64,000 nt of DNA from Streptomyces echinatus (lineage in GTDB: Bacteria; Actinomycetota; Actinomycetes; Streptomycetales; Streptomycetaceae), in contig NZ_JACHJK010000006.1 of NCBI RefSeq assembly GCF_014203595.1, forward strand, positions 124,001-188,000, given 5' to 3'. Position 1 is the stretch's first letter. Every line of letters starts with the position of its first letter. The position numbers were made by a program, and so were the translations under genes. Positions 28,112 to 37,145 of the stretch are shown piece after piece. The notes beneath the pieces were generated by a model. The model was not told the DNA's origin and made no database searches. It saw only the letters and a program-made list of their open reading frames with translations.

Positions 28112-28132
28112 CGTGGGGCCCGTACGCTGCGT

Positions 28133-28609
28133 GTGCGGGGCGGCACCGAGGATCTCGGCAAGTCACTCTGGAGCGACGCGACCCGACGGCCCGCACCCGG
28201 CATCGACCTGACAGCCGAGGACGTACAGGGGCTGCGGGACTTGCGCCAGGACCTGAACCGGCTCGTGCAGCCGCCGACCAGCGAGTCGTCACCCGAGGGC
28301 GGCCCTGTGACCTCGCTCATGACGCTGCCCACCGCTCTACGGCTTGACGAGCACGGCCGCATCCAAGCCGAACCGCGCGGCACGGGATGGCGCCAGGTCG
28401 CGTCGCTCGCCCTCATCGAGGCGTACCAGGCCCAGTGCACCGACACTCTGCGCCGCCTGAAGACGTGCCGGAACCCGCGTTGCGCGACGTCGTTCTACGA
28501 CCGCTCCCGCAACAGCAGTGGCGTCTGGCATGACGTCCGTGCCTGCGGTAACGCGGCCAACCTGCGCAACTATCGTGCCCGCAAGCGTGCGGGCACCGAG
28601 CAGGCCTGA
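28133..28609 (+). CDS. CGNR zinc-finger protein, probably N-terminally truncated
   Basis: A 158-residue frame. The C-terminus is a CGNR zinc finger: CRNPRCATSFYD followed by ACGNAANLRNYRARK, with four Cys positions and the CGN motif. CGNR proteins normally have an N-terminal stress/substrate-binding (ABATE) domain and total ~180-220 residues. Here only the last part of that domain (LTAEDVQGLRDLRQDLNRLV) is visible, and the GTG at 28133 has no good ribosome-binding site and lies only 21 nt after the previous stop. It could be a truncated regulator or depend on translational coupling. Confidence 0.65.
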   Translation: MRGGTEDLGKSLWSDATRRPAPGIDLTAEDVQGLRDLRQDLNRLVQPPTSESSPEGGPVTSLMTLPTALRLDEHGRIQAEPRGTGWRQVASLALIEAYQAQCTDTLRRLKTCRNPRCATSFYDRSRNSSGVWHDVRACGNAANLRNYRARKRAGTEQA

Positions 28610-28678
28610 CGAGCGGCGAAACCAGATCATTCCGTTCTGTGCCGGGCGGAACAGAGGATCACGACGCCAGCAGCAGTG

Positions 28679-29587
28679 TCACGCGGCGGGTGTGTTCCGC
28701 AAGAGATGGTCGAACCCCAGAGGGGGGCGTCCGAGGAGTTCGTCGACGTCGTTCGTGGCGCGGTCGTAGCGGTTCTCGCGGTGGAGCCTTGCCATGGTGG
28801 CGATGTGCTCGAAGACGTGGGGCGGCAGGTCCTGTTTCCTCAGGTCCTCCTCCAGCCACTCCTCGTACGGCACGTCGACGTAGGTCACGTCACGGCCGAG
28901 GGCGGTGGAGAATTCGGCGGCTACGGCGGTCATGTCGCGGGAGCGCGCCCCGGTCAGTTCGTACACCCGGCGGGGCTGCGGGACCGGGGCGAGCAGCAGG
29001 TGCGCGATCACCTCCGCCACGTCGGCCGCGGCGACCGGGGAGGTCCGGGCGGAGCCGAACGGGAGGCGGATGGTGCCGTCCCGCAGGGCCGAGGCGGCGG
29101 CGAGCCGGGCGAAGAGCGGATTCTCCATGAACACCGTGGGCCGCACATGTACGACCGGGGCCCCCGACCAGTCGAGGACGTGCTCGGAGAGCCAGTGCAG
29201 TCGCTGCTGGCGGGACTCCGCGGTGCTGGTCAGGCTCATCTGCGACACCGTCATCTGCGAGATGCTCACCAGCAGGTCGAAGTCACCACTGTCCCGCACG
29301 GCCGCCGCGACCGTCGTGGCGGCCTCCAGGTACGCCGGTGACACACCCATCCCGAAGTAGGCCCGGCGGCAGCCCGCCAGCGCCGCCACCACGTCGGCGC
29401 CACGCGTGAGGTCGCCGACCACCACCTCCACCCCGCTCAGGGCCCGCAGCGCCGCTGCCCGCTCGTCGTCGTGGTGCGCCAGAGCCCGCACCGGCACTCC
29501 TTGCGCCCGCACATGGTCCAGGACCATGCGTCCGACTCCGCCGACGGTGCCACCCACGCCGGTGACAAGGATGGGCCGTACGTCCAT
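28679..29587 (-). CDS. NmrA-like NAD(P)-binding oxidoreductase
   Basis: A 302-residue atypical short-chain dehydrogenase. The Rossmann motif is TGVGGTVGGVG near the N-terminus. VRALAHHDDERAAALRAL and VVVGDLTRGADVVAAL follow the NmrA/quinone reductase pattern. The usual catalytic Tyr-x3-Lys is not obvious, as in NmrA-type NAD(P) sensors and NAD(P)H:quinone reductases. The ATG at 29587 is used because AGGAGG lies 8 nt upstream; a GTG at 29596 would overlap that site. Confidence 0.85.
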   Translation of the reverse strand: MDVRPILVTGVGGTVGGVGRMVLDHVRAQGVPVRALAHHDDERAAALRALSGVEVVVGDLTRGADVVAALAGCRRAYFGMGVSPAYLEAATTVAAAVRDSGDFDLLVSISQMTVSQMSLTSTAESRQQRLHWLSEHVLDWSGAPVVHVRPTVFMENPLFARLAAASALRDGTIRLPFGSARTSPVAAADVAEVIAHLLLAPVPQPRRVYELTGARSRDMTAVAAEFSTALGRDVTYVDVPYEEWLEEDLRKQDLPPHVFEHIATMARLHRENRYDRATNDVDELLGRPPLGFDHLLRNTPAA

Positions 29588-29859
29588 GTCGATCACCTCC
29601 TGTCTTCCGGACCGGTGTGCCCGGCCCGCTCGCGACCGTCCGGCCTCGGGCTCTGTCGCTCACCCGCGTGCCCGCCGGAAGGCGCCCGGGCCATATGTGC
29701 CCACCAGCCCTCCTGCCGTACCGGAGCTCCGGAACGAACACGGTGGCGGGGCGGCCCCGGGCATCGGTGGAACCATGGCCACGCGATTCGTGAAGTGCTG
29801 CCGGTGACCCAGGTGCAGCCCAGCACCGGTCCGGAGACGGGAGAACCCCACCCATGGGG

Positions 29860-30078
29860 ACGGGGGCAGGCGCCCGGATCGGCGAGCCAGCGGAGTGCGC
29901 TGAGGCTCGGGAGGAAGAAGTATTCGCCGCCGAGCGTGGTGACGAAGCGCTCGACGCCGTGCAGGCGGCGCCTGACGGGGTGCCGCGGGATCGTGAAGAC
30001 GCCCGAGCCGTCGTTGTCGGCGGTGAGCAGGTCCTTCTCCACGTCGAGGCCGGTGAAGTTGCGCCGACTGCCAGGTGA
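29860..30078 (-). pseudogene. C-terminal remnant of a peroxidase-like protein (possibly DyP type)
   Basis: The frame opens just after a stop codon and reads RRNFTGLDVEKDLLTADND ... FTIPRHPVRRRLHGVERFV ... GGEYFFLPSLSALRWLAD. This resembles the C-terminal end of actinobacterial DyP-type haem peroxidases, but the match is from memory and short. The N-terminal haem domain is missing. A GTG at 30042 could start a short peptide, but it would be only a fragment. Confidence 0.4.
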
Positions 30079-30103
30079 CCTTCAGTTGTGCCCGGGCGGC
30101 TGG

Positions 30104-30610
30104 TTACCCGGAGGACCGGCCGGAGCCGATCAGGCGGGCGCGGTTCTCCGCGAGGACTTCCTGCACCTTGCGCTCGACCTCTACCGGATCGACGCCCAGG
30201 GCGCGGCCCATGTGGATCGACCACACCTCCGAGCGCACGTTGGTCTCGAAGTCGAGGTCGGCGCGGATGTTCTCGCGAGCGGCCTGGCGGTTCTGGCTCA
30301 CCATGACGAAGGTGGAGAGGAAGATCGCCTCCAGACTGACGATCATCGTGAGCAGCCCGAAGGGAAAGGGATCCCAGACGGCCCCCTGACCCAACACGCC
30401 TTCATTGCAGACGATCCAGACCGTGAACCACGCCGCGTGGATGTAGACGAACTGCATGGTGCCGGCGAAGGCGGTGATCGCGTCCGCGATCCGGTCCTCG
30501 GTCGTACGCATCCGCGCGAGCACGTCTTGCTCGCGCCGCAGCCGCGCAGCCAGGCTGCCCGGACCCCTCGGACGGCCCTGACCACCGGGGCCGCTCGCCG
30601 TACCGTCCAT
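30104..30610 (-). CDS. DUF1003 membrane protein
   Basis: A 168-residue protein with two hydrophobic helices (FVYIHAAWFTVWIVCN and FGLLTMIVSLEAIFLSTFVM) followed by the typical SQNRQAARENIRADLDFETN motif. This is the DUF1003 pattern: small integral membrane proteins with two helices and a cytoplasmic tail. No biochemical function is established for the family. The ATG at 30610 has GGGAGAGGG directly upstream. The unusually charged N-terminus (RLRREQDVLARMRTTEDRIA) may form an amphipathic helix. Confidence 0.88.
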   Translation of the reverse strand: MDGTASGPGGQGRPRGPGSLAARLRREQDVLARMRTTEDRIADAITAFAGTMQFVYIHAAWFTVWIVCNEGVLGQGAVWDPFPFGLLTMIVSLEAIFLSTFVMVSQNRQAARENIRADLDFETNVRSEVWSIHMGRALGVDPVEVERKVQEVLAENRARLIGSGRSSG

Positions 30611-30768
30611 GCCCTCTCCCGATCACCGTCCGTGTGCACCAGCCCACAGCGTAGGAGCCGGCGGGGTTCGAACCGCGCGACGACCGGCTCTGGACACCTC
30701 CGAATACTTCGCGTGGTGGAGCGGCGCCCGGCCGGCGGAGGGCGGCGGTGTCCGGGCTGTGACTTCCG

Positions 30769-30984
30769 GTGACGATGGGCAGGGGAGAGGCGCAGATTCC
30801 GGTGGCGGTGGACGGGGAGGCGCTGTGGCCGCCCACACCGGTCGTGTGGTCGATGGGACCCCGCGCGCTACGGGTGCTGCTGCCACACGACCGCCCCGGC
30901 GTACCGCCACCAACGCCCCCGGTCGACCCGCGGCGACTGCTCGCCCTCGCGTACGGTCCCGCCGAGCGCACGGCGGCGGGCTAG
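30769..30984 (+). pseudogene. C-terminal remnant of a diacylglycerol kinase-family protein
   Basis: The 71-codon frame reads QIPVAVDGEALWPPTPVVWS ... RALRVLLPHDRPGV. This fits the last beta strands of DAGK-catalytic/BmrU-type lipid kinases (vDGE ... tPv ... ALrvlvP). An in-frame stop lies just upstream (30760) and the catalytic part is absent. Confidence 0.5.
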
Positions 30985-32327
30985 ATCCGTACCCGACCGC
31001 AGCACCGTCCCCGCGGTCCTCGGTGACGTCCGCGCCTCGCTGCGACGCCGCGTGAGCCCCTCGGGCCTGTCCATCTGATCGGCACAGGGCGCCGGCCAGG
31101 GCGTGGGACCCCCGCCATCCAGATGAGTCCAGCCGCCGTGCTCTCGGCTTCGGGCGCGTGCCGCTCGCTCAGGGAGAGCACGAGGGGAAGAGCCGGGAGC
31201 AGCACGAAGCCTGTCCCGAGGAGCATGAGGAAGGCCATGGGCGTGCTCGGGACCAGGGCGAGATGCAGGCAGGCCCCGGCGGTGCAAGCGATCGCGGAGC
31301 CCATGACCTGGACCTCGCGGCCACGCCGATCAGCCCAGACGGGCACGACAGCGCAGCCGACCACACCGGCGATCATGGTCAGCGCGAGAATGAGGCCGGC
31401 GGTGGATTCAGGGACTCCCGCCGGCGCCAACAGCGGTTGCACGAACGTCGCGAGTGCGATGAACGTGCCCATCGGGATGGCGACGACCCCGCACAGACGT
31501 CGGACGCGGCGATTGCCGAGTGCCGCGCGAAGGGCCCGGAGTCCGCTGGTCACGGCTGCGGACTCGGGGCTCGGCTGCGGCGGGAGGCGAAGTGCTCCGA
31601 CGAGACACAGCCCGGCGTCCATGGCGATCAGGACGGTGATGAGGGTGAGGGCATGGATGCGGCTCTCACCGGGCAGGAACGCGCCGAGCAGGTGGCCCAG
31701 GACCATGCCGGCGAACGTGGCGGAGGACGCGGCGGCGATTCCAGTGGCGCGGTGCTTTTCGGCGAGGTACCCCACGGCAAGGCCCGGTATGGCATTCAGG
31801 ATGAAGGACTGTCCCGCAGCGGCGACGACCTGTCCGATGACTGCCCACGTGAAGTCGTCGGCGACCAGGCGCAGGAACGCCCCTGACGCAGTGAGCACCG
31901 CGCCGACCACGAGGGCTGGGCGGAGAAACCGGTCGAGCGCGATGCCGGCAGGGATGGCAAGGAGGACGTAGATCAGCGGGAAGACCTGGGACAGCCAGCC
32001 GATCGCGCCGATGGAAACGCCGAAGTGCCGCGCGGCGTCCTGCGTCACGGGCGCGTAGTTCACGAAGAGCGCCTGGGTCGCGGCTGCCAGGAGTCCGTAG
32101 GCGAGGAAGACCGACCACCGGCTCTTCGTGTGCTGCTCGACGTGCGGCGCAGCCGTCGTCGCGGCTACGCGTGCGTTCTCGTTCGCGCCGGTGAGTGGCG
32201 TGTGACGACCAAGCGACTCGGCGCGCCTCCGCTCGCTGCGTCGAATCAGGACGACTGTGGCGACCGCACCTACACCTACGGCGGCGGCTCCGCGCGCTCG
32301 TCGCCGATCAGTCGTCAACTCCGGCAT
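30981..32327 (-). CDS. MFS transporter with damaged C-terminus
   Basis: A major facilitator superfamily protein. The ATG at 32327 has AAGGA upstream. A polar N-terminal extension (~70 residues) precedes the first helix (WSVFLAYGLLAAATQALFVN). The MFS loop 2-3 region is near LLAIPAGIALDRFLRP. Helices continue to FLMLLGTGFVLLPALPLVLSL and the segment ESTAAGLIWMAG. After that the expected last helices are replaced by a basic, Arg/Gly/Pro-rich tail ending at 30981, which fits a frameshift or deletion near 31115. It may be a drug or amino-acid exporter in origin; function now is doubtful. Confidence 0.7.
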   Translation of the reverse strand: MPELTTDRRRARGAAAVGVGAVATVVLIRRSERRRAESLGRHTPLTGANENARVAATTAAPHVEQHTKSRWSVFLAYGLLAAATQALFVNYAPVTQDAARHFGVSIGAIGWLSQVFPLIYVLLAIPAGIALDRFLRPALVVGAVLTASGAFLRLVADDFTWAVIGQVVAAAGQSFILNAIPGLAVGYLAEKHRATGIAAASSATFAGMVLGHLLGAFLPGESRIHALTLITVLIAMDAGLCLVGALRLPPQPSPESAAVTSGLRALRAALGNRRVRRLCGVVAIPMGTFIALATFVQPLLAPAGVPESTAGLILALTMIAGVVGCAVVPVWADRRGREVQVMGSAIACTAGACLHLALVPSTPMAFLMLLGTGFVLLPALPLVLSLSERHAPEAESTAAGLIWMAGVPRPGRRPVPIRWTGPRGSRGVAARRGRHRGPRGRCCGRVRI

Positions 32328-32578
32328 CTCGTTGTCCTTGTCGGTCGACGGTGGTGCTCCACTGTCGCGATCCGGACTGTCTCTGGGTACGACACACTGC
32401 ACCCGGGTTCGCACTGCCCTGTGCACTCGGCACCACCGGGGTGGGCCCAGGCACACCGGCCGGCCGCGTCCGCGGGCGCGCTGTTCACGCAGGCTGAGAA
32501 CTGCTCCCACGCATTGCCTCGTCAGTCGCGCCCGGGAAGCGATCTGCGATGGGTTTTGGACAGATTGCTCGCCGGCGA

Positions 32579-32880
32579 AGCTGAAGCACCGCGAGGCGGG
32601 GGAGCGCCGGGAGGTTTCTCTGCCACGCCCCGTGCGGGAGGCGATGGAGCGCCATGAGGAGAAGCACGGCACCACGAAGGACGGTTACCTCCTGCGTGGG
32701 CCGAGCGGCTGCTCCACCGAGCCGATGGAACGCCGCCGCGCGTCGGGGAACGGGGCGTCGATCACCGACGTGGCGCATGGATGGGGCACAAGTCCATCGA
32801 GGAGCCGTATCGCACCCACCGGCATGCGATGCCCGGAAGCATCACGAGCAAGACCGCCGGATACGGCTCGGGCCGGCCGC
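32579..32880 (+). pseudogene. Tyrosine recombinase (phage integrase) remnant
   Basis: Only the C-terminal catalytic part is left. KLKHREAGERREVSLPRPVR, EEKHGTTKDGYLLRGPSG and ITDVAHG are in one frame. After a frameshift at ~32779 the second frame gives WMGHKSIEEPYRTHRHAMPG, which contains the His of the box II HxxR region and the nucleophile Tyr context of actinobacterial site-specific integrases. The segment between ERRRA and ITDVAHG, where HDFRH should lie, is deleted. It marks a decayed integrated element. Confidence 0.7.
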
Positions 32881-33072
32881 ACCGGTTGTCGCCGGGCAGT
32901 CCCGCGACGACAACCGGGCCGACGGGCCATACCGGCCTCGCGGCTCATTGCCGAACCGTCGGGACCCTACGGGACGTGGTTCGCGCGTCCGGCCCGCCAC
33001 CAGCCGGGTGCCACATCCTTCGGCATTCCAACCCGCGAACGTCGATTCACCTGCCGCTGATCTCGAGAGCGT

Positions 33073-33360
33073 TCACCAGCTGAGCGCGTCCTCGTCGGAT
33101 CGCGCGTCCCAGGCCGGCGTGACCGGGCGCGCTTCGTGGCAGGTGAAGCCGAGTCGGGTCAGGGCCCGACGGATCTCACCCGTGGTGAAGTCCCTGCGGT
33201 TCTGCCTGGTGATCACTTCCCCGACCTGCATCACGGGGTAGACACGGCGGTCGATGGTCACGGACACGCCGGTGACGGGCTCGGGCGTGATGCCGCTCAT
33301 GGACTGTGCGACCTCACTCTTGATCAGGTCGAAGGGGAATCTGGCGATGACACAGCGCAT
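33073..33360 (-). CDS. SCO5918-family small protein
   Basis: A 95-residue protein beginning MRCVIARFPFDLIKSEV, with VTIDRRVYPVMQVGEVITRQ in the middle. This matches the SCO5918-type family that streptomycetes carry next to a DEAD-box helicase and a cold-shock protein; the same neighbours are found here. There is no signal peptide or membrane segment and no known function. The ATG at 33360 was preferred to a start at 33390 because it gives the conserved N-terminus. The gene order suggests a role in RNA handling in the cold, which is inference. Confidence 0.82.
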   Translation of the reverse strand: MRCVIARFPFDLIKSEVAQSMSGITPEPVTGVSVTIDRRVYPVMQVGEVITRQNRRDFTTGEIRRALTRLGFTCHEARPVTPAWDARSDEDALSW

Positions 33361-33426
33361 GGCTGCCTCCACAGGAGCGGGGAAGAACACCGGAGAATCG
33401 ACGGCTCGACGGCGGTCGGACGACGG

Positions 33427-33834
33427 TCAGGGCGTGAGAGCGAGCACGCCGAGGGCATAGCCGTGTTCGTCGATCACGGGGGACACATCCAGCGTCCGGG
33501 TCCGCATGGCGGCCTCCGCCTCACCGAGTATCGATGTGGACGAGGTGAACGGTCCGCGGTCGAGCGGGATGTCCTGCAGGCGCGTCCGGTCGCTGTACCA
33601 CGAGCCGCCGCGGTGTGCGGCGAGCTGGGCCCGGGTGACCAGTCCCACGCACCGCCCGTCCTCGTCCCGGAGGAGCAGGTGCGGGACACGCGCACCGATG
33701 AGCACGGACAGGGCCACGTCGACCGCCATGTGGTCGTCGACCTGCGGCCCGGGAGCATGCATGGCGTCGCGGGCGGTCAGACCGGTGCCGTCGGCGCTGT
33801 CGAGCTGCTGTGGTCGGGGCGGAAACGTCGTCAA
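33427..33834 (-). CDS. CBS-domain-like protein
   Basis: A 135-residue protein. The TTG at 33834 is chosen because GAGGAG lies just upstream and longer versions enter low-quality sequence. Two CBS-like repeats are visible: MHAPGPQVDDHMAVDVALSV with VPHLLLRDEDGRCVGLVTRA, then GEAEAAMRTRTLDVSPVIDE. CBS pairs bind adenine nucleotides and act as energy sensors. It ends 66 nt before the SCO5918-like gene and follows the helicase gene, all on the same strand, so the genes probably form one transcription unit. Confidence 0.75.
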   Translation of the reverse strand: MTTFPPRPQQLDSADGTGLTARDAMHAPGPQVDDHMAVDVALSVLIGARVPHLLLRDEDGRCVGLVTRAQLAAHRGGSWYSDRTRLQDIPLDRGPFTSSTSILGEAEAAMRTRTLDVSPVIDEHGYALGVLALTP

Positions 33835-33913
33835 GGGCTTCTCCTCTTCGTTGGGGCGGGCAGGACGGGCGACGGCTCGTCCCGACCGCAGGGAGCGCTT
33901 TCCTGGCCTTGAG

Positions 33914-35373
33914 CTATGGGTTGTTCCTCGGTGCAGGCCGACGGCCCCGGACGGCGGCACGGCCGCTTCCGCCACGGCCGGCCTCCCGGCCGCTCCTCCC
34001 ACGGCCGGCGGCCCGGCTCCTGTGAGGCCAGCCGACGGATCCCTTGCCCTCGGGTCGTTCTTCGGCCGGTGCGGCGAGGAGGACGGGAACGCCGGAGGGG
34101 GTCCGGGCGCCGGTGAGGCGCTGAAGCTCGGCCTCGCCCGGGCGGATCCGGGCGGTGCGCGGAGCGATGCCGGCGTCGGCCATCAGACGGTCCACCGCGC
34201 GCCGCTGGTGCGGCAGCACGAGGGTGACGACGGTGCCGGACTCGCCGGCGCGTGCGGTACGGCCGCCGCGGTGGAGGTAGTCCTTGTGGTCGCCGGGAGG
34301 GTCGGTTGCCACCAGAACCGTGACGTGGCCGTCCTTGAACTGGGCGAGCGTCCGGTTGCGCTGTGACTGGGACTTGCCGCCGTGCAGGCCGAGGCTCGTA
34401 CCCCGACGGACAGCAGGTGCTTGGTGAGCCGGTCCACCGCGTGCTTGGTGTCCAGGAACATGAGCGAGCGTCCGTCGCGGGCGGCGATCTCGGTCGCGGC
34501 GGTGTCCTTGTCGGCGTCGCGAACGTGCAGCAGGTGATGCTCCATGGTGGTGACGGCCCCCGCGGACGGGTCGACCGAGTGCACCACCGGGTCGTGGAGG
34601 TAGCGGCGTACCAGGAGGTCGATGTTGCGGTCCAGCGTGGCCGAGAAAAGCAACCGCTGGCCGCCCGGGGGAACCTGGTCGAGCAGCGCGGTCACCTGCG
34701 GCATGAAGCCCATGTCGGCCATCTGGTCGGCCTCGTCCAGTACGGTGACGGCGACCCGGTCCAGTCGGCAGGCCCGCCGCTCGATGAGGTCCTTGAGGCG
34801 GCCGGGCGTCGCCACGACGACCTCGGCGCCGTCGCGCAGCGCACTCGCCTGGCGGCCTATCGACATGCCGCCCACCACGGTGGCGAGCCGCAGCCGTAGG
34901 GCGCGTGCGTAGGGGGCGAGCGCGTCGGTGACCTGCTGGGCCAGTTCCCGGGTGGGGACGAGGACGAGGGCGAGCGGCTGCCGGGGCCGGGCCCGCTGTC
35001 CGTCCAGCCGGGCGAGCACCGGCAGGCCGAAGGCGAGTGTCTTGCCCGAGCCCGTGCGACCCCGGCCCAGGACGTGCCGGCCGGCCAGTGCGTTCGGCAG
35101 TGTGGCCGCCTGGATCGGGAAGGGCACGGTCACGCCCTCGGCGCCGAGCGCGGCCGACAGCCTTGCCGGCATGTCCAGTTCGGTGAACGTCTGGACCGCC
35201 GGCAGCGGCTCGGTGAGGGTGACCGGCAGGGCGAACTCCTGTCGGCGCGGGGCGGAGCGTGCCTCCTGGCCGGTCTTTCGTCCGGTACCCGGTCGGGGAC
35301 CCTGGCGGCCCGTCCCCTGCGTACGGAAGCGGCTGCCGGAAGGGGTGCCGGTGTGACGGGGGCTGCGGTTCAT
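33914..35373 (-). pseudogene. DEAD-box RNA helicase, frameshifted and lacking motif V
   Basis: The N-terminal part is intact: GRGRTGSGKTLAF (motif I), VPTRELAQQV (Ia), VATPGRL (Ib), VLDEADQMAD (II, DEAD) and LLFSATLD (III, SAT). Near 34390 the frame breaks: after LLSVGVRASA one base is missing, and the correct continuation (LHGGKSQSQRNRTLAQFKDG) is in another frame. In that frame LVATD is joined directly to PPGDHKDYLHRGGRTARAG. About 17 codons carrying motif V (ARGIxxxxLxLVVNxD) are therefore deleted, while motif VI (HRGGRTARAG) remains. RNA unwinding should be lost. The frameshift might be a sequencing error; the 17-codon loss is unlikely to be. Confidence 0.8.
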
Positions 35374-35535
35374 GGAAGAACCTTCCTCGATGCGGCATAT
35401 CGAGGAATTCCGTCCAGCGGCGATGACCGCACGAGAATTCGCAGGAATGAGCCGAAGAGAAAAGAGCCGGGCCTCGTGGCGCTGAAGCGGGGAGGACCGG
35501 CGGTCCGGAAAATCCGGAAACGGGAAAAACAATGA

Positions 35536-35570
35536 GCTGGGGCCCGTACCCCAAGAGCACGGGCCCCAGC
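35536..35570 (-). terminator. Rho-independent terminator of the cold-shock gene
   Basis: A perfect 12-bp inverted repeat, GCTGGGGCCCGT / ACGGGCCCCAGC, with an 11-nt loop lies 45 nt after the csp stop. On the - strand it is followed by CATTGTTTTTCCC, a clear T-tract, which is unusual for this GC-rich genome. Confidence 0.85.
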
Positions 35571-35614
35571 CACATGATGCGCGAACTACTGGCTCGCGAC
35601 GAGTCGCGTCAGCG

Positions 35615-35821
35615 TCAGGCGGGAACGATGTTCTCGGCCTGCGGGCCCTTCTGGCCCTGCGTGACGTCGAAGCTGACCTTCTGGCCTTCCTGAAGTTCGC
35701 GGAAGCCACCGTTGCTGATGATGTTCGAGTAGTGGGCGAACACGTCAGCGCCGCCGCCATCCTGCTCGATGAAGCCGAAGCCCTTTTCCGCGTTGAACCA
35801 CTTCACGGTGCCAGATGCCAT
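35615..35821 (-). CDS. Cold-shock protein (CspA/B family)
   Basis: A 68-residue single cold-shock domain. RNP1 is KGFGFIEQD and RNP2 VFAHYSNI; MASGTVKWFNAEKGFGFI is the standard streptomycete N-terminus. The protein binds single-stranded nucleic acid and acts as an RNA chaperone. AAGGGAGATT precedes the ATG. It is followed by its own terminator, so it is transcribed apart from the downstream helicase gene. The ~350-nt gene-free region upstream is relatively AT-rich, consistent with a long 5' leader as in other csp genes. Confidence 0.96.
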   Translation of the reverse strand: MASGTVKWFNAEKGFGFIEQDGGGADVFAHYSNIISNGGFRELQEGQKVSFDVTQGQKGPQAENIVPA

Positions 35822-36176
35822 ATTGAATCTCCCTTGAGGGGCAGTGCCGGTCTCCGCACTCTGCGGAGCCGAGTCGCCGCGATGATCACCCCTCCGGAAG
35901 GATCCGGAAAGCTCTGCAAAGAAAAATCTCTGGTAACCAAAACTGCAACTGCCCTCACATTAACACAGGCCGGATGGAGGCGGCGACGCGTTTTCCGGAG
36001 CGTCCGGAAATTATCCTCCCGCGCCGGGGTGTATTTCTGTAGTGGCGGGACTAGGTATCTGCGCGGTGCTCGTCCAGCTTCCGGCGTATTTCCCGGCCCG
36101 GACACAGGGCGTCGCGGAGGGATGGGGGCAAGGCGGGATGGCAGTGCCGGCCGTGGATGCCTCAGGCCGGCGTGCC
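35822..36176 (-). promoter_or_regulatory. Gene-free leader/promoter region of the cold-shock gene
   Basis: The 355 nt upstream of csp have no convincing gene on either strand. A locally AT-rich block (35915-35965) with GTTTTGGTTACCAGAGATTT on the - strand is the likely promoter or leader core. I cannot define the -10/-35 boxes or a thermosensor structure by eye. Confidence 0.4.
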
Positions 36177-36674
36177 TCATTCCGCCTCGCCTGCCGTGTC
36201 CCCGAGGCGATCCGTCTCGGCGAGGGCCAGCATGCGCGCGGCGGTCAGCGGGTTCTCGGGGTCGGCCGCGGCGGCCAGCAGCCGGGCGGCTGTCCCGGCC
36301 GGCTCATCCGGCGGGACGACCAGGAGCACCCAGCGTCCCACGGAGCCGCAGTCCAGGGAGATGACGTGCGTCTCGCCTCCGGGGCCGGCCGACTCCACGG
36401 CGATCACCCGGCCGGGCGCCATGACGGTGCGCGGGGTGTCAAGCCATTCGGCGGGGTCCACGGTCACCCGTACCGCTGTGTCCGGGTCTGGCTCCAACGA
36501 GCCGACGAGCGAGGGAAGTTCGAGCTCCAGCGCGTCACAGCGCGGCCACCAGGCCCCGTCCAACGGGCCGTGGCTGACGTCCGGGGTGAGGGCCAAGCGA
36601 GGCGTGGGCATGCGGTACGTATGCGCGTCAGCCGAGGACGTGCTGTCGGCCGGCGTTCCGCTGGGTTCCATCAT
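36177..36674 (-). CDS. DUF5994-family protein
   Basis: A 165-residue protein with the DUF5994 opening (PRLALTPDVSHGPLDGAWWP) and the conserved ELELPSLVGSL and VRVTVDPAEWLDTPRTV. The C-terminal tail is helical (GTAARLLAAAADPENPLTAA). The family is common in Streptomyces and lacks a known function. The start is uncertain: MMEPSGT at 36674 is used, while a longer frame reaches 36719. Confidence 0.75.
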   Translation of the reverse strand: MMEPSGTPADSTSSADAHTYRMPTPRLALTPDVSHGPLDGAWWPRCDALELELPSLVGSLEPDPDTAVRVTVDPAEWLDTPRTVMAPGRVIAVESAGPGGETHVISLDCGSVGRWVLLVVPPDEPAGTAARLLAAAADPENPLTAARMLALAETDRLGDTAGEAE

Positions 36675-36861
36675 GCGGTCCGTTCCGGGAGTCGCTCGGG
36701 CGACTGCCCGATTCGTCACTCGCCGGGAACGGCACCGCCGACCGCGCTGCGCGAAAAGCTCTCGGTACGGTCAGGCTACCTCTGACGAGGAGGAGAGGAC
36801 GAGGGGAAGAGGGCGGGTCAGTCGTCCGGCTGTGCCTCCTCTTCCTCCTCCAGTTACTCCA

Positions 36862-37071
36862 TCAGACGGATGCCCTCGTGCGTCGGCGAGACGGGGGCGG
36901 GGGTGTGGTGTGGTGTGATGTCCGGTCCACGCTGATCAGGCCCTCGTCGGGCAGGGCCGGCTCGGCGCGCAGCGCCGATCCATCGACCTCGGGGCGGTTG
37001 CGCTCGACGGCCCCGTACAGGGATCGCAGGACCGCCTTCCGGTTGTTCTTGCGTTCGCGGAGTTTCGTCAT
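36862..37071 (-). CDS. Small basic hypothetical protein
   Basis: A 69-codon frame, ATG 37071 with GGAG 9 nt upstream. It encodes MTKLRERKNNRKAVLRSLYG, then an acidic middle (ALPDEGLISVDRT) and a basic Arg/Pro tail. No family is recognised. The good start context and its position in a row of - strand stress genes support a real gene, but coding bias is weak at the C-terminus. Confidence 0.45.
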   Translation of the reverse strand: MTKLRERKNNRKAVLRSLYGAVERNRPEVDGSALRAEPALPDEGLISVDRTSHHTTPPPPSRRRTRASV

Positions 37072-37145
37072 GGCTGTCGTTCTCCGGTCTGACGGCCGCG
37101 CGGGGATGGAGGCGATGGTGGGTCCTCGGGCCGCTCGGATCCGGG

